Shown piece by piece: positions 1 through 7,393 of a stretch of DNA of 64,000 nt. Every line of letters begins with the position of its first letter. Position 1 is the stretch's first letter. Both the position numbers and the translations under genes were made by a program. Origin of the DNA: Thermodesulfobacteriota bacterium (GTDB lineage Bacteria > Desulfobacterota > UBA8473); NCBI GenBank assembly GCA_040757775.1, contig JBFLWQ010000009.1:1-64000 (forward strand), written 5' to 3'. The notes beneath the pieces are model-generated. The model had not been told where the DNA came from. It saw only the letters and a program-made list of their open reading frames with translations, and did no database searches.

Positions 1-97
1 TCTCAAAAGAAAAGTTTCCATTATATTTAAAAGAACTCGAATTCCGTTATAATAATAGAAAAGAATCTATCTTTAATCTGATAACAAAATATATCAC

Positions 98-133
98 AAA
101 TTTGGTGCCAAATCTTTTATAATCACCAAATTT
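98..133 (+). promoter_or_regulatory. Candidate promoter -10 box inside a perfect inverted repeat
   Basis: AAATTTGGTG (98-107) is repeated in inverted form as CACCAAATTT (124-133). A TATAAT hexamer (118-123) sits between the arms. No convincing -35 box is seen. The SAP-like gene starts 20 bases downstream of the repeat. The arrangement suggests an operator overlapping the core promoter; a hairpin in the leader is the alternative. The function is inferred. Confidence 0.4.
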
Positions 134-153
134 TAATGTTTAGGAGGGGCAAA

Positions 154-366
154 ATGAACTTTAACGAGGTTAGAAGAATGGCTAAAAATCTGGGTGTAAA
201 CACAGCGAGAAGGAACAAGACAGATATAATCAGGGCAATTCAACGAGCGGAAAATAACATCGATTGCTACGCCACAGACAGAGTGAACAACTGTTATGAG
301 GACTTATGCTTATGGAAAAGTGAGTGTCTTTCCATAAATAATAATGGGAAAATTACCCTGAAATGA
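154..366 (+). CDS. Small SAP-domain-like protein
   Basis: Encodes 70 residues. The N-terminal half (MNFNEVRRMAKNLGV, then KTDIIRAIQRAEN) matches the helix-turn-helix pattern of SAP/Rho-N-like motifs, which bind nucleic acid. The C-terminal half carries spaced cysteines (DCYATDR, NNCYEDLCLWKSEC), as in short SAP proteins common in Geobacter-like bacteria. The start at 154 is chosen because AGGAGGGG (142-149) is well placed for it; the in-frame ATG at 136 lies upstream of that site. A nucleic-acid-binding regulatory role is inferred from the family. The cysteines might bind a metal. Confidence 0.65.
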   Translation: MNFNEVRRMAKNLGVNTARRNKTDIIRAIQRAENNIDCYATDRVNNCYEDLCLWKSECLSINNNGKITLK

Positions 367-465
367 TCTTAAGATTTCCAACTTGCCCTGCTTCTTCGAA
401 ACAACAACTTTCTTTTTTTGGTGACCATAATTTCACCGTTAAACTTAACGAGGAGGGAGAATATA

Positions 466-789
466 ATGCTGTGTATAACCGAAGACAACAGGGTTGCACA
501 GATAGACCTGTCTGGAGACCTTAACCGAAACAATATCCTTCCTATTAAAGAGAGTATCATGGAAAGGGTTCACCCCAAGATAAAAACTGCTGAGTTTCAC
601 TTCGAAAATGTAGGTACGATGGATACTCCGGCAATGGCCATGATGGTTATTGTCATGAGATACCTGTTTGCTAAAAGCATTACCTCAAGAGTAAAGGGTT
701 TAAGAAAAGAATGTATGGATTTGGCTACTATGCTGGGGTTAGATCTGGTAGCCGATATAGAGGCTGAAGCACAACATTTAAGCACTTAA
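466..789 (+). CDS. STAS-like domain protein (anti-anti-sigma-like fold)
   Basis: Encodes 107 residues read from ATG 466, which follows GAGGAGGGAG. An upstream in-frame start (418) has no ribosome site. The order is short strands (RVAQIDLSGDLNR), a helix, then FHFENVGTMDTPAMAMMVIVMRYL and a final strand-helix, resembling a single STAS domain. The usual phospho-acceptor Ser context (D-S-S-G) is not present; a Thr-rich VGTMDT stretch occupies that place. Canonical partner-switch phosphorylation is therefore doubtful. It lies 39 bases ahead of glgC. The call rests on overall pattern only. Confidence 0.45.
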   Translation: MLCITEDNRVAQIDLSGDLNRNNILPIKESIMERVHPKIKTAEFHFENVGTMDTPAMAMMVIVMRYLFAKSITSRVKGLRKECMDLATMLGLDLVADIEAEAQHLST

Positions 790-828
790 GTTTAAACCCA
801 GGGATAAATACAGAAAGGGGTTGCAGCC

Positions 829-2118
829 ATGAGGGATGTATTGGCCATGATTATGGCAGGGGGGATGGGTGAACGGCTCTATCCATTAACACGTGATAGA
901 GCCAAACCAGCAGTGCCCTTTGGAGGAATATATCGCCTGATCGACTTTACCTTGAGTAACTGTATCAATTCCGGTGTGCGTAAGATCGCAGTCCTTACCC
1001 AATACAAGTCACTGTCTCTGGAACAGCATCTCAGGTTGGGCTGGAGTATATTCGATTCAGAACTTGACGAATATATATTCCCAATTCCTCCCCAGATGAG
1101 AATCAACGGAGATTGGTACAAGGGAACAGCTGACAGTATATACCAGAACCTGTACTTTGCCGATACTGTAAACCCCGGATATTTTCTAATCCTTTCTGCT
1201 GATCATATCTATAAGATGGACTATTCCAGGATGCTTGCCTTTCATAAAGAAAAAGATGCTGATGCTACTGTAGCCACCATAGAGGTGGATCAGGAGGTGA
1301 GTTCTCAGTTTGGTATTATGAAGGTTAATGATGAAGGCAGGGTAATCGGTTTTGAGGAGAAGCCTAAAAAACTCGAATTATTGTCCCCTAATAATACACT
1401 CTCCGCCAATATGGGGGTTTATATCTTTAATAGTGAAATCCTGAGAGAATTTCTGGAGGAGGACGCCTGTAAAAAGAGTCATCACGATTTTGGCAAGGAT
1501 ATCATCCCTGCGATGATCCGCAGTGCCAGGGTATTTGCCTATAACTTCAGGGACGAGAATAAAAAAGAGTCCAAATACTGGAGGGATGTGGGTACCATCG
1601 ATGCCTATTTTGATGCCAATATGGACCTGGTGTCGCCAGACCCTAAGTTCAATTTTTATGACACTGACTGGCCCATACGTACATATCAGGGACAGTACCC
1701 TCCTGCCAAAACCGTCTTTGCCCAGGAATATCCCGGGGGAAGGATGGGTGCTTGTCTGGATTCTATAGTTTCGGGGGGGTGCATCATCAGTGGTGGGAGA
1801 GTGCAGAACTCTGTTCTCTCTCCACTGGTTCGTGTCAACAGCTACGCTGACATCAGGGAATCCGTCCTGATGGAAGGTGTGGAGGTTGGCAGGTATTGTA
1901 AGATCAGGAGGGCAATCATAGACAAAGGAGTAAAGGTGCCCCCGGGGACAGAGATAGGCTATGATATGGAAGATGATAGTAAGCGCTTTTTTGTAAGTGA
2001 CGGAGGGATCGTTGTTATCGCCAGAGGTACGAAACTCTTGTTTACAAAGAGAGAACCCCTGAGGATACAGGAGGCTGTTGATTATGTTCATACCCATGGA
2101 GTGGCTAATTGGAACTAG
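829..2118 (+). CDS. glgC: Glucose-1-phosphate adenylyltransferase
   Basis: Makes ADP-glucose from ATP and glucose-1-phosphate, the committed step of bacterial glycogen synthesis in the cytoplasm. At 429 residues it has normal family length. The N-terminal nucleotide-binding motif AGGMGERLYPLT is followed by KPAVPFGG and the HIYKMDY substrate region. A C-terminal left-handed beta-helix region (SGGCIISGGRVQNSVLSP) is present. AAAGGGG precedes ATG 829. No other glycogen genes adjoin it, so synthase and branching enzyme must be elsewhere. The family is normally allosterically controlled by glycolytic intermediates. Confidence 0.95.
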   Translation: MRDVLAMIMAGGMGERLYPLTRDRAKPAVPFGGIYRLIDFTLSNCINSGVRKIAVLTQYKSLSLEQHLRLGWSIFDSELDEYIFPIPPQMRINGDWYKGTADSIYQNLYFADTVNPGYFLILSADHIYKMDYSRMLAFHKEKDADATVATIEVDQEVSSQFGIMKVNDEGRVIGFEEKPKKLELLSPNNTLSANMGVYIFNSEILREFLEEDACKKSHHDFGKDIIPAMIRSARVFAYNFRDENKKESKYWRDVGTIDAYFDANMDLVSPDPKFNFYDTDWPIRTYQGQYPPAKTVFAQEYPGGRMGACLDSIVSGGCIISGGRVQNSVLSPLVRVNSYADIRESVLMEGVEVGRYCKIRRAIIDKGVKVPPGTEIGYDMEDDSKRFFVSDGGIVVIARGTKLLFTKREPLRIQEAVDYVHTHGVANWN

Positions 2119-2176
2119 GGAAACACGTTACGGAGAGACCTGTTGAAAAATTGTTAATCAGATCAAGGAGGGTGTT

Positions 2177-2650
2177 ATGGTAGAGATAAAGCGTATTTTA
2201 TTCTGCCACGATTTTTCTGAGACCGCCGATTTTGCTTTTCCGTATGCTATATTAATAGCAGAGAAGTTCTCGGCTCCGTTGTATATCATCCATGTGGTGG
2301 AAGAGAGTTTCCAGCATTGGACATATATGGAACCCTTTTTTGCCGGGGATACTCTGGTAAAGATTTTTGAAGAAATAGAAAAAAAAGTCAGAGAACAGCT
2401 TGAGGATATATGTAAATCCATGGCCACCATGCTTAAGGGATACTACCCTATCATAGCCAAAGGGATACCATTTTCGGAAATCATACATACAGCGAATGAA
2501 AAGAAAATCGATCTTATTATTATGGGCACCCACGGGCGTACAGGCTTAGGACGTGTGCTTTTTGGGAGTGTGGCACAGAGGGTTGTAAGGAGGGCTACAT
2601 GTCCTGTTTTGACTGTGCGTATGCCGGCAAAAGAATCTGAAGGGCATTAG
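2177..2650 (+). CDS. Universal stress protein, UspA family
   Basis: Encodes 157 residues in a single Usp domain. It begins with the typical strand KRILFCHDFSE and ends in GTHGRTGLGRVLFGSVAQRV, which fits the G-2x-G-9x-G(S/T) ATP-binding signature, followed by CPVLTVR. Such proteins are cytoplasmic, often dimeric, and accumulate under starvation or stress. AAGGAGGG lies directly upstream of the ATG. It follows glgC by 58 bases in the same direction and may be co-transcribed. The precise role is unknown. Confidence 0.9.
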   Translation: MVEIKRILFCHDFSETADFAFPYAILIAEKFSAPLYIIHVVEESFQHWTYMEPFFAGDTLVKIFEEIEKKVREQLEDICKSMATMLKGYYPIIAKGIPFSEIIHTANEKKIDLIIMGTHGRTGLGRVLFGSVAQRVVRRATCPVLTVRMPAKESEGH

Positions 2651-2775
2651 CTTTTCTTTCTATTCTCAGTATCTGTTCTATCCCAAAATCGGTCTACCTT
2701 AAGTAACTGCCCAAAATACACCCCCCATTCTTAAACAAACAATAATTATAGCTAGTCCACCTAGTAAGCAGGGTT

Positions 2776-2804
2776 TTGTCTTTTTTTGAGGAACTATTTA
2801 TGCT
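2776..2804 (+). promoter_or_regulatory. Candidate sigma-70-type promoter for polX
   Basis: TTGTCT (2776-2781) and TATGCT (2799-2804) are separated by 17 bases and lie about 65 bases upstream of the polX start. Both boxes are imperfect. Confidence 0.35.
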
Positions 2805-2867
2805 ATGATTTATAACCTGTTCGTCAGCCTGTGAAGCTCGTTCAAAGGACTGTAAAGGAAAGGGCAA

Positions 2868-4586
2868 ATGAAAAATCTTGAGATTGCAAAGATATTCAAT
2901 AACATCGCCGATCTCCTGGAAATCAGAGGAGATAATCCCTTTAAGATAAGGGCGTACAGAAGGGCGGCGTTGAATCTGGAGAGCATTGCGGAAGACCTGG
3001 CAACCATCTCTGCCAGGGGAGATCTCAAAGAGATTCCCGGCATTGGGAAAGACCTTTCCCTGAAGATTGAGGAATACCTGCATACCGGGTACATGATCTA
3101 TTATGAGGAACTAAAGAAGGAAATACCGGAAAGCCTCCTTGACCTGATCGCCATTCAGGGAGTTGGTCCCAAAAAAGCCAAGCTCTTTCATGAGACCCTT
3201 GGGATAACGAGTATTGATGAACTCCAGGACATGGCACAGTCTCACCAACTCCATGGTCTTCCCGGCATCAAGGAGAAGACCGAAGAGAATATCCTGAGGG
3301 GTATTGCTTTCTACAGGCAAGGGGTTGAAAGGATGACCCTGGGATATGCTATTGCCATATCGAAAAGGTTAACCGATCAACTCAGAGGGATTCCCGGTAT
3401 AGAGCAGATAGATTCTGCCGGAAGCCTGAGACGCCGAATGGAGACTATTGGCGATATTGATATCCTGGTATCGTCGAGTTCGCCACATGAGGTCATGGAT
3501 GCATTCATCCATCTGCCGGATGTCAGGCAGGTCCTGGGAAAGGGAACGACTAAGTCGAGTGTGCTTACCCAGGAAGGATACCATGTGGACATTAGGGTAG
3601 TACAGCAGGATCAGTATGGTGCAGCTTTAGCCTATTTTACCGGCTCCAAGGCTCACAATATCCGAACCCGGGAAATGGCTGTAAAAAAGGGGTTCAAGAT
3701 AAGCGAATACGGCATCTTTGATGAGAAATCCGGCAACCGGATAGCAGGGGAAAAGGAGGAAGACATTTACCGGCTTCTGGGCATTCCTTTCATACCTCCG
3801 GAACTTCGGGAGGACAGGGGAGAGATCGAAACTGCCATTAAGGGTACTCTTCCAAACCTTATTCAAAGAGAGGACATTAAGGCTGACCTTCACGTCCACA
3901 GCCATTACAGCGATGGGGCACATTCCATCAGAGAAATTGCAGAAGGTGCAATGAAAATGGGCTACGAATACGTGGCAATTACTGATCACTCGCAGTCCTT
4001 AGGGGTTGCAGGGGGGGTCAGTATTGACACCCTGATAGCCAAGATAGAAGAGACTGAAAAAGTCAATCGTGAACTTTCGGGGATCCGGGTCCTTTGTGGA
4101 ACAGAGGTTGATGTTCGTCTCGATGGTACCCTTGACTACCCGGAAGATGTCCTCTCAAAGCTGGATATTGTCATCGCATCTATTCATTCCGGATTCAAAA
4201 GGAGCAGGGAGGAACAGACTGAGAGAATTATTCATGCCATGAGAAACCCTCATGTGCACATCATCGGACATCTAACAGGAAGGCTTTTGAAGGAACGTGA
4301 GGGTTATGAGGTCAACCTGGATGAGATACTAAAGGTTTCCGTAGAGACCGGAACAGCCCTTGAGGTCAATGCCTATCCCCAGAGACTGGACCTGAACGAC
4401 ATTGGATGCAGGCGGGCTAAAGAACTGGGGGCAAAGGTTGTTATTAATACCGATGCCCATGTGCTTTCCCAGATGGACTATATGGAGCTTGGGGTAGCCG
4501 TCGCAAGAAGGGGGTGGCTTGAAAAGGAGGACGTTCTGAATACCCTCGATGTTGAGTCCTTTCTGAAAGCGATTAAAAAAAATTGA
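2868..4586 (+). CDS. polX: Family X DNA polymerase with PHP domain (PolX)
   Basis: Gap-filling DNA repair polymerase with a C-terminal PHP exonuclease/phosphoesterase module. Residues about 1-150 hold helix-hairpin-helix repeats (IPGIGKDLSLKIEEYL, IQGVGPKKAKLF, LPGIKEKTEENIL). The nucleotidyltransferase core carries GDIDILV near residue 195. The PHP domain begins near residue 339 with DLHVHSHYSDG, followed by ITDHSQSLG and later HLTGR and NTDAHV metal-site segments. At 572 residues it has normal length for bacterial PolX. AAGGAAAGGG lies upstream of the ATG. It stands alone in its transcription unit. Confidence 0.93.
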   Translation: MKNLEIAKIFNNIADLLEIRGDNPFKIRAYRRAALNLESIAEDLATISARGDLKEIPGIGKDLSLKIEEYLHTGYMIYYEELKKEIPESLLDLIAIQGVGPKKAKLFHETLGITSIDELQDMAQSHQLHGLPGIKEKTEENILRGIAFYRQGVERMTLGYAIAISKRLTDQLRGIPGIEQIDSAGSLRRRMETIGDIDILVSSSSPHEVMDAFIHLPDVRQVLGKGTTKSSVLTQEGYHVDIRVVQQDQYGAALAYFTGSKAHNIRTREMAVKKGFKISEYGIFDEKSGNRIAGEKEEDIYRLLGIPFIPPELREDRGEIETAIKGTLPNLIQREDIKADLHVHSHYSDGAHSIREIAEGAMKMGYEYVAITDHSQSLGVAGGVSIDTLIAKIEETEKVNRELSGIRVLCGTEVDVRLDGTLDYPEDVLSKLDIVIASIHSGFKRSREEQTERIIHAMRNPHVHIIGHLTGRLLKEREGYEVNLDEILKVSVETGTALEVNAYPQRLDLNDIGCRRAKELGAKVVINTDAHVLSQMDYMELGVAVARRGWLEKEDVLNTLDVESFLKAIKKN

Positions 4587-4599
4587 ACTATCCATTAAC

Positions 4600-4698
4600 C
4601 GCACCCTAACAACAGCTTCAGCCAGGGCTATGGCGTATACCCTGTTCAACCCTTTCGAAGAACCGGTAACCATAGAAGTCCTTTCCCTTGAGTAACAC
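4600..4698 (-). pseudogene. Decayed 5' fragment of a short-chain dehydrogenase
   Basis: On the minus strand, GAGGAGG is followed by GTG (4696-4698) and LLKGKD. After an apparent frameshift the next frame reads TSMVTGSSKGLNRVYAIALA. This resembles an SDR N-terminus with the TGxxxGxG cofactor motif (here G-L-N instead of G-x-G), and it then breaks off near the polX stop. The remaining catalytic part is absent. I read it as a relic of a lost SDR gene. Both a frameshift and a truncation are visible. Confidence 0.5.
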
Positions 4699-4785
4699 GT
4701 TTCCTCCTCTTTTGCCAAGCTATAAGAACCGTTTTTTGAATAACGACTTATTTGTATGTTAACTGATAAGAATCACCTTTATGAA

Positions 4786-4814
4786 TTGACATGCAGCCAT
4801 GTTTCGACTATACT
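4786..4814 (+). promoter_or_regulatory. Sigma-70-type promoter for the nitroreductase gene
   Basis: TTGACA (4786-4791), a 17-base spacer and TATACT (4809-4814) lie 65 bases upstream of ATG 4880. This is one of the best promoter matches in the window. Confidence 0.6.
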
Positions 4815-4879
4815 CTGTCCTCACACTAACGGGTTTCTATTCTTTAAAATCCCGGCAATTCATGAATAGGAGGAGATTT

Positions 4880-5554
4880 ATGGACATTGTAGAGGCTATA
4901 AAAACACGAAAGAGTATACGAAACTTTAAACCTGACGCCGTACCGAAAGAGACACTAAGAGAGATCCTGGAAATTGCCAGACTTGCCCCGTCAGCAATGA
5001 ATACACAGCCATGGGAGTTTATTGTACTTTCAGGAAATGTTCTTGAAAATATCAAACGAGGCAACGTGGAAAAACTCAATTCTGGAGCATCACCCCATCC
5101 GGAACATTCCGTTGTAGGATGGCCTTCTGATAGTGTTTACAGACATCGTCAGGTGGAACTTGCCAAGCAGCTCTTTAGCCTCATGGACATACCAAGAGAG
5201 GATAAGAAAAAGAGAGCAGAATGGATGGAAAGAGGGTTTCGTTACTTCGATGCACCGGCGGCTATCATTGTCTTGACGGATCGGTCTCTGTCTGAAGCAG
5301 GACCACTGATGGATGTGGGCGCTGTGGTGCAGAGCATCTGCCTTTCTGCCTTGAACCATGGTCTTGGTACCTGCATTGAGGACCAGGGTGTAATGTATCC
5401 CGATGTGGTGAGGAAGTTTGCCAATATCTCCGAGTCCAAACGGATTATAATATCTATTGCTATTGGTTATCCCAACTGGGATTTTCCCGCAAACAGGGTG
5501 CAGAGTGCCCGAGAGCCCGTGGAAAGCATCACTACATGGTGTGGCTTTGAGTAA
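4880..5554 (+). CDS. Nitroreductase-family FMN oxidoreductase
   Basis: Encodes 224 residues. It opens with the family's FMN phosphate-binding pattern (AIKTRKSIRNFKPDAVP), then LAPSAMNTQPWEFIVLSG. A later segment, MDVGAVVQSICLSALNHGLGTCIEDQ, is the typical second half of the FMN/dimer site. Ends with the IAIGYPN signature. The start at 4880 is set by GGAGG six bases upstream; the longer reading from 4799 would run over the promoter. The family reduces nitro compounds, quinones or flavins with NAD(P)H. The physiological substrate is unknown. Confidence 0.88.
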   Translation: MDIVEAIKTRKSIRNFKPDAVPKETLREILEIARLAPSAMNTQPWEFIVLSGNVLENIKRGNVEKLNSGASPHPEHSVVGWPSDSVYRHRQVELAKQLFSLMDIPREDKKKRAEWMERGFRYFDAPAAIIVLTDRSLSEAGPLMDVGAVVQSICLSALNHGLGTCIEDQGVMYPDVVRKFANISESKRIIISIAIGYPNWDFPANRVQSAREPVESITTWCGFE

Positions 5555-5623
5555 GTAACCAAAACTATTTATGTTTTGAAAAGAGGTAGTTATTGAATGA
5601 ACAAAACGGAAGGAGGCTCAGGT

Positions 5624-7192
5624 ATGAGTGACAAGAAGCGCAGTAAGAACGTGGAGAAATTAGAGGAACTTAAAAAGAGGCGTGAGCGCATCCTGCAGAT
5701 GGGAGACCCCAAGGCAATAGAAAAGCGCCACCAAAAAGGACAGATGTCTGCAAGGGAAAGGATAGAATACTTTTTTGATCCTGGTACGTTCACTGAGATA
5801 GGAATGCACATTAAGCACAGAACGACTGCCTTTGGAATGGATAAAAAGGAGGTTCCTGCTGAGGGTGTTGTTACAGGTTTTGGTAAAGTAAGAGGCAGGC
5901 ATGTTGTTGTTGCCAGTGAAGACTATACAGCTATGGCAGGCTCTTTCGGAGAGTATCATGGTAAAAAGTTTGCCCGTGCCATGGATTTTGCTAAAGACAA
6001 TGGCTGGCCGTTTGTAGGCATGAACGACTCAGGGGGTGCACGTCTTCAGGAGGGAGTGGATTCTCTGGAAAGCTATGGTTGGCTGTTCAGGTCTCAAATA
6101 CTGGCTTCGGGGATAATTCCTCAAATAGCCTTGCTAATGGGTCCCTGCCTGGGCGGACAGGCATACCATCCTATAATGCAGGATTTCCTTGTTCAAACAA
6201 AACATACAGGATTTATGGGTATTGCGGGTCCGGCATTTGTAAAGACACAGACCGGAGAAGAAATCAGTCTGGAGGAACTCTCGGGGTACAAGGCTCACGC
6301 CATAAAATCAGGGCAGACACACGTAGTAGCAGAGGACGACAAAGACGCCCTGGATAAAGCAAAGGAACTTCTTTCTTTTATGCCATCCAACAACAAAGAA
6401 AAACCGCCTCGTATGGAAACAAAAGATGATCCCGAAAGAAAATCACCAGATTTGCTTGACATACTGCCTGAAGAGCCATATCAACCTTTCGATATGTTTC
6501 AGATTATCAAAAGGATAGTGGATGACGGTTATTTCTTTGAGACACTGGGTCTCCACGCGAGAAACCTAATCACTGGTTTTGCCCGCTTTAATGGTCGTCC
6601 TGTAGGGATGGTTGCCACCCAGTCCAGTCACATGGGCGGGTGTCTGGATGTTGATGCTTCAGACAAAGGCACCAGGTTTATAAGATTTTGTGACCTGTTT
6701 AACATTCCCCTGGTTGCCCTTCACGACTCTCCCGGTTACTTAATAGGTTCCCAGCAGGATTGGAAAGGTATCCTGAGACATGGCGCCAAAATGCTCTATG
6801 CCTGGGCAGATGCTACTGTTCCATTAATTGCTGTCATGGTAAGGAAATCATTTGCCGGTGCCCACTACGGCATGCTGGATAAGGCTATAGGTGCCGATTT
6901 GGTATTTGCCTGGCCCACGGCACAGGTTACCCTCGTTGGTGCCAAAACTGCTGCCAGCATCATCTTTGCCAGAGAAATAAAGGAGGCAGAAAACCCAGAG
7001 GAGATACGTACAAAGAGAATAAAGGAGTATTCAGATCTTTATGAGAATCCCTATGAAGCTGCTGCCCGGGGTTTTGTTGATGATGTGATAATGCCCGAAG
7101 ATACCAGGAAGATAATTAATCAAGCCTTAGACGCACTGGAAAATAAGACTGTAGCCCGACCATGGAGGAAATATTCCAATATTAATATGTAA
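5624..7192 (+). CDS. Acyl-CoA carboxylase carboxyltransferase subunit (PccB/MmdA type)
   Basis: Encodes 522 residues from ATG 5624, which follows AGGAGG; an ATG at 5597 is less well supported. Two crotonase-like halves are visible. The N-terminal half has MNDSGGARLQEGVDSLESYG (acyl-CoA side) and MGPCLGGQAYHP. The C-terminal half has DSPGYLIGSQQDWKGILRHG and GKMLYAW-like and SFAGAHYGM segments (biotin side). The family moves CO2 between carboxybiotin and propionyl-, methylmalonyl- or other acyl-CoA. No biotin carboxylase, biotin carrier or membrane decarboxylase subunit lies nearby, so direction and substrate are open. It probably once led directly into the acyl-CoA synthetase gene at 10525. 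Confidence 0.85.
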   Translation: MSDKKRSKNVEKLEELKKRRERILQMGDPKAIEKRHQKGQMSARERIEYFFDPGTFTEIGMHIKHRTTAFGMDKKEVPAEGVVTGFGKVRGRHVVVASEDYTAMAGSFGEYHGKKFARAMDFAKDNGWPFVGMNDSGGARLQEGVDSLESYGWLFRSQILASGIIPQIALLMGPCLGGQAYHPIMQDFLVQTKHTGFMGIAGPAFVKTQTGEEISLEELSGYKAHAIKSGQTHVVAEDDKDALDKAKELLSFMPSNNKEKPPRMETKDDPERKSPDLLDILPEEPYQPFDMFQIIKRIVDDGYFFETLGLHARNLITGFARFNGRPVGMVATQSSHMGGCLDVDASDKGTRFIRFCDLFNIPLVALHDSPGYLIGSQQDWKGILRHGAKMLYAWADATVPLIAVMVRKSFAGAHYGMLDKAIGADLVFAWPTAQVTLVGAKTAASIIFAREIKEAENPEEIRTKRIKEYSDLYENPYEAAARGFVDDVIMPEDTRKIINQALDALENKTVARPWRKYSNINM

Positions 7193-7238
7193 CTTCGAAT
7201 TCGAGGATAGGTTTATATCGAACTTGTTATAGTGCGAC

Positions 7239-7348
7239 TTTGATGGACTCGTAAAAAGTGACATTTCCCCTCCCCTGGAGACTGTGTCACAATCCCCTTT
7301 TTTGTCATCGAGGGAGAAGGGGGCTTGCGACTTTTTACTAGGGCATCA
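7239..7348. repeat. MITE-like palindromic repeat, family A
   Basis: TTGATGGACTCGTAAAAAGT at the left end is mirrored at 7326-7348 by a segment whose complement reads TTGATGCCCTAGTAAAAAGT. The arms are about 23 bases with a few mismatches. No coding capacity. The same terminal motif recurs at 19748-19768 and, in a variant TTGACGGCTTCGTAA form, at 57793. Directly downstream, ATTTGAT (7350-7356) and ATCAAAT (7369-7375) form a further inverted repeat just before the restriction-modification gene. Confidence 0.6.
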
Positions 7349-7393
7349 ACATTTGATGATAGGAAAATAATCAAATAAGCAAAAAGGCAAAAA

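Noticed and set aside
1378-2097. Long open frame opposite glgC (239 codons)
   Set aside because: It mirrors the codon structure of glgC, shows no domain motif, and glgC is a complete, conserved gene.
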